A stretch of 26,130 nucleotides of DNA from positions 1 to 26,130 of the forward strand of contig DCQM01000048.1 of NCBI GenBank assembly GCA_002323895.1, read 5' to 3'. Below, in pieces: positions 24,372-26,130 of the stretch (its first letter is position 1; every line of letters starts with the position of its first letter). Both the position numbers and the translations under genes were made by a program. The DNA is from Akkermansiaceae bacterium UBA1518. Lineage in GTDB: Bacteria; Verrucomicrobiota; Verrucomicrobiia; Verrucomicrobiales; Akkermansiaceae. The notes beneath the pieces were generated by a model. That model was not told where the DNA came from. It did no database searches and saw only the letters and a list, made by a program, of their open reading frames with translations.

Positions 24372-24764
24372 TCACTCAAGCGAGCATCGAATTTTGAGCG
24401 GAATCTCGATTGCCTTCATCGTCGCCAAATCAACACAAACCGAAACCATTTCACCAGTCGCATGAACTTCATCGCTCTCATTGACACGGAATTCGAAAGC
24501 ATAGCGAATTGACCGCGTGCGAAGTTCGGCTATTGAAACAGACACCCTGATCAAATCTCCAAACTTTATCGGCTTCTTAAAATCAGCGCTCGCATTGACG
24601 CGGGGCCAACCAATCCCCCCCTGATGGAGAGCTACCCCACGAGCCCTAAGAAAGTCATGCTCAGCGGACTCCATCCATCGATAAAAATTAGAAAAGTGAG
24701 TAATACCCGCGAGGTCAGTCTCATAAAACTCAACCAAGCGGGACCATTCAAACTTGTCGTTCAT
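24372..24764 (-). CDS. Hotdog-fold acyl-CoA thioesterase (YbgC/4HBT family)
   Basis: A 130-residue cytoplasmic protein. It has VEFYETDLAGITHFSNFYRWMESAEHDFLR near the N terminus (about 11-40), where the Asp in ETDLAGITHFSNF is the usual catalytic residue of the 4-hydroxybenzoyl-CoA thioesterase family, followed by a hotdog core with FKKPIKFGDLIRV and a final VCVD strand. Family members hydrolyse acyl-CoA or acyl-ACP, and the chain specificity cannot be read from sequence. Its ATG overlaps the TGA of the upstream glycosyltransferase (ATGA), so the two are translationally coupled. Such stand-alone thioesterases also occur with DHNA-CoA hydrolase roles, which cannot be excluded. Confidence 0.9.
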   Translation of the reverse strand: MNDKFEWSRLVEFYETDLAGITHFSNFYRWMESAEHDFLRARGVALHQGGIGWPRVNASADFKKPIKFGDLIRVSVSIAELRTRSIRYAFEFRVNESDEVHATGEMVSVCVDLATMKAIEIPLKIRCSLE

Positions 24765-26032
24765 TTTGGAACCACCCTTCCAAAAATCTTTTCAAAATTT
24801 AATGCCATCACCCCGACATGATAGCGCTCTTCAACCGCACGCCGACCCTTTTTTCCAACAACTTCTCTTTCCGGGTCATCGAGCATTTCTTTAAGACCTC
24901 GAGCAAGATCTTCCGCCGAACCAGGGGCAACCAAAACTCCGCATGCAGCAGAGTTCACTATTTCCGGGAATGCCGAGGCATTTGGCATGACCACCGGAAC
25001 GCTGCAAGCCATTGCTTCAACCAAATAAAGACCGAATGCCTCAGGATAAATTACAGGGACCGAAAAAACCGAGAGATTCCCTAAAAATTCAACTTTCTCC
25101 TGCCTACCCAAGTCAGGGAACCATTCAACGCAGCCACCAAGCCCAGCTTTATCCAACTTTTTTTTCAACCCAGCAACATAAACATCATCACCGCCGCCCA
25201 TCGTACCTGCTATTGCAAGAGTGAGTGATGAGTCATTTAAGTGAATGAAGGCATCGACGAGTAGCCCAAGGCCCTTGGAATGACACATCCGTGCGAGATA
25301 TCCAATTCGCTTAACCTCTCCACCACCGCTTTCCTTCCAACCGGAAAGGTCAATCCCATTCGGGATCACTTGAATAGAACCAGACTTAAGCCGCAAACGT
25401 TCCTCCATTAATCGTCCATAAAACTGGCTTGGCGCAACCAAAACATCGGCGTCTTGAGCACGTATAGCCAGTTCCTCCCATGCCATCTTGCACCAGGGCT
25501 TAGGCAGGCTATCCAAAAATGAATCCTCGCCTTGGAATGTACAAATTATCGGAACCCTTAGCCGCCTCTTGAGTTCTCCGATTAATCCCGCAAGGAGGGC
25601 ATTAGAAAGCACAATAACGTCCGGCTTTCCATCCTGTTTCAACCAATCGACCAATTTATCGACTTCTTTTCCTAAATTACTTTCCTCCAGGCGAAGCATC
25701 GAGCAAGCCATCTCACCTTGTTCATTCGCTGAAGTTAAATGGCTCCGCTTCGCAACCATTTGTAACAATCCTCGACCGTTTAAAACTTGGTCCATCCACC
25801 GAGGTAACCTACGAAAAAGGCGAAACTTCTGCTGAAGGTAAATATTGATGCCTCCAAAAAAAACGGGGATCGATTCATCGGCTCGCTCTTCGTCAAGTTG
25901 CAAAGGCAAATACATCGGCACTAACTGCGCCTCATGGCCCATTGCGAGAAGCTCCCGAGCGAGAGTATTATCCCGCATACACGCGCCACAGTAGTAACTT
26001 CCAGTGCCTGCGGTAAGAATAGTGATTTTCAC
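24761..26032 (-). CDS. GT4-family glycosyltransferase
   Basis: A 423-residue GT-B fold enzyme that transfers a sugar from a nucleotide-sugar donor. The N-terminal domain begins MKITILTAGTGSYYCGACMRDN with the Gly-rich loop and a CGAC motif. The middle has VIPNGIDLSGW at the linker and RIGYLARMCHSKGL at the start of the donor domain. The C-terminal domain has the ExxxxxxxE motif in PEAFGLYLVEAMACSVPVV (about residues 331-349). Acceptor unknown; surface or lipid glycan is an inference from family habits. The start is GTG, 2 nt after the stop of the upstream gene, and the stop overlaps the thioesterase start, so the three genes form a tight operon. Confidence 0.9.
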   Translation of the reverse strand: MKITILTAGTGSYYCGACMRDNTLARELLAMGHEAQLVPMYLPLQLDEERADESIPVFFGGINIYLQQKFRLFRRLPRWMDQVLNGRGLLQMVAKRSHLTSANEQGEMACSMLRLEESNLGKEVDKLVDWLKQDGKPDVIVLSNALLAGLIGELKRRLRVPIICTFQGEDSFLDSLPKPWCKMAWEELAIRAQDADVLVAPSQFYGRLMEERLRLKSGSIQVIPNGIDLSGWKESGGGEVKRIGYLARMCHSKGLGLLVDAFIHLNDSSLTLAIAGTMGGGDDVYVAGLKKKLDKAGLGGCVEWFPDLGRQEKVEFLGNLSVFSVPVIYPEAFGLYLVEAMACSVPVVMPNASAFPEIVNSAACGVLVAPGSAEDLARGLKEMLDDPEREVVGKKGRRAVEERYHVGVMALNFEKIFGRVVPK

Positions 26033-26034
26033 AC

Positions 26035-26130
26035 CTAAGTAAGGGCTCCGCTGCTAGCGGTCTTGCCATGGGGCAATTCGTTGGGCAGCTCTGCAAATTC
26101 CGAAACTCGATCGAAAAGCTCGGTGTAGTC
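26035..26130 (-). CDS. Unrecognised protein, C-terminal end (partial)
   Basis: An open frame enters from the right edge and ends with TAG 2 nt before the glycosyltransferase GTG. The 31 visible residues (DYTELFDRVSEFAELPNELP...) have a short amphipathic helix and a Gly/Ser/Thr-rich end. I do not recognise the family from this fragment. The tight spacing indicates the first gene of the operon that continues into the glycosyltransferase and thioesterase. Confidence 0.5.
   Translation of the reverse strand, partial: DYTELFDRVSEFAELPNELPHGKTASSGALT

Noticed and set aside
1..26130. Mobile elements, CRISPR arrays, phage genes or rRNA
   Set aside because: No transposase, integrase, regular direct repeats with spacers, or ribosomal RNA sequence was seen on either strand.

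Overview
The window (about 26 kb, close to 50% GC) is ordinary chromosome-like DNA from a free-living bacterium. I see no insertion sequences, integrases, phage genes, CRISPR arrays or rRNA. The gene set is an N-sulfoglucosamine-type sulfatase, a GH75-like chitosanase, uronate isomerase, a VTC/DUF4956 pair, a Bat (aerotolerance) cluster with fused subunits, and almost no Shine-Dalgarno sequences. Together these suggest a marine or polysaccharide-degrading member of the Planctomycetota-Verrucomicrobiota-Chlamydiota group, most likely Verrucomicrobiota. This placement is an inference from gene content, not from a marker phylogeny.

Layout. 1-1803 (+): the end of an amidohydrolase, then a VTC-domain protein and its usual partner, a DUF4956 membrane protein, closed by a clear intrinsic terminator. 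1916-6255: argH (+) converges on uvrA (-). A tRNA-Cys gene with its own promoter and terminator lies just upstream of uvrA. 6385-9958 (+): a secreted coiled-coil/TPR protein and uronate isomerase. 10119-19834 (+): a tight five-gene cluster with 0-14 nt gaps. It holds BatA, a giant BatB/thioredoxin-like/helical-repeat fusion, a BatD-BatE fusion, and two paralogous trypsin-PDZ proteins. 19859-23781: a membrane-anchored GH75-like protein (-) divergent from selD (+), which is followed by a sulfatase (+). 23778-26130 (-): an EamA-type membrane protein, a hotdog thioesterase, a GT4 glycosyltransferase and the end of an unrecognised gene.

Two regions stand out. First, selD is a selenoprotein gene. 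Codon 18, at the catalytic Cys position, is an in-frame TGA, and a good bacterial SECIS hairpin lies downstream, so the host must have a selenocysteine decoding system elsewhere. Second, the 10119-19834 cluster looks like a remodelled Bat envelope system. Separate Bat proteins have been fused with relic signal peptides left at the joints. A thioredoxin-like domain has lost both redox cysteines (SxxS instead of CxxC). The cluster ends in one active-looking HtrA-like protease and one fully degenerate paralogue. Each of these two carries a second, dead trypsin fold with a PDZ domain inserted into it. The MoxR ATPase and DUF58 protein usually found with Bat genes are not in the window.
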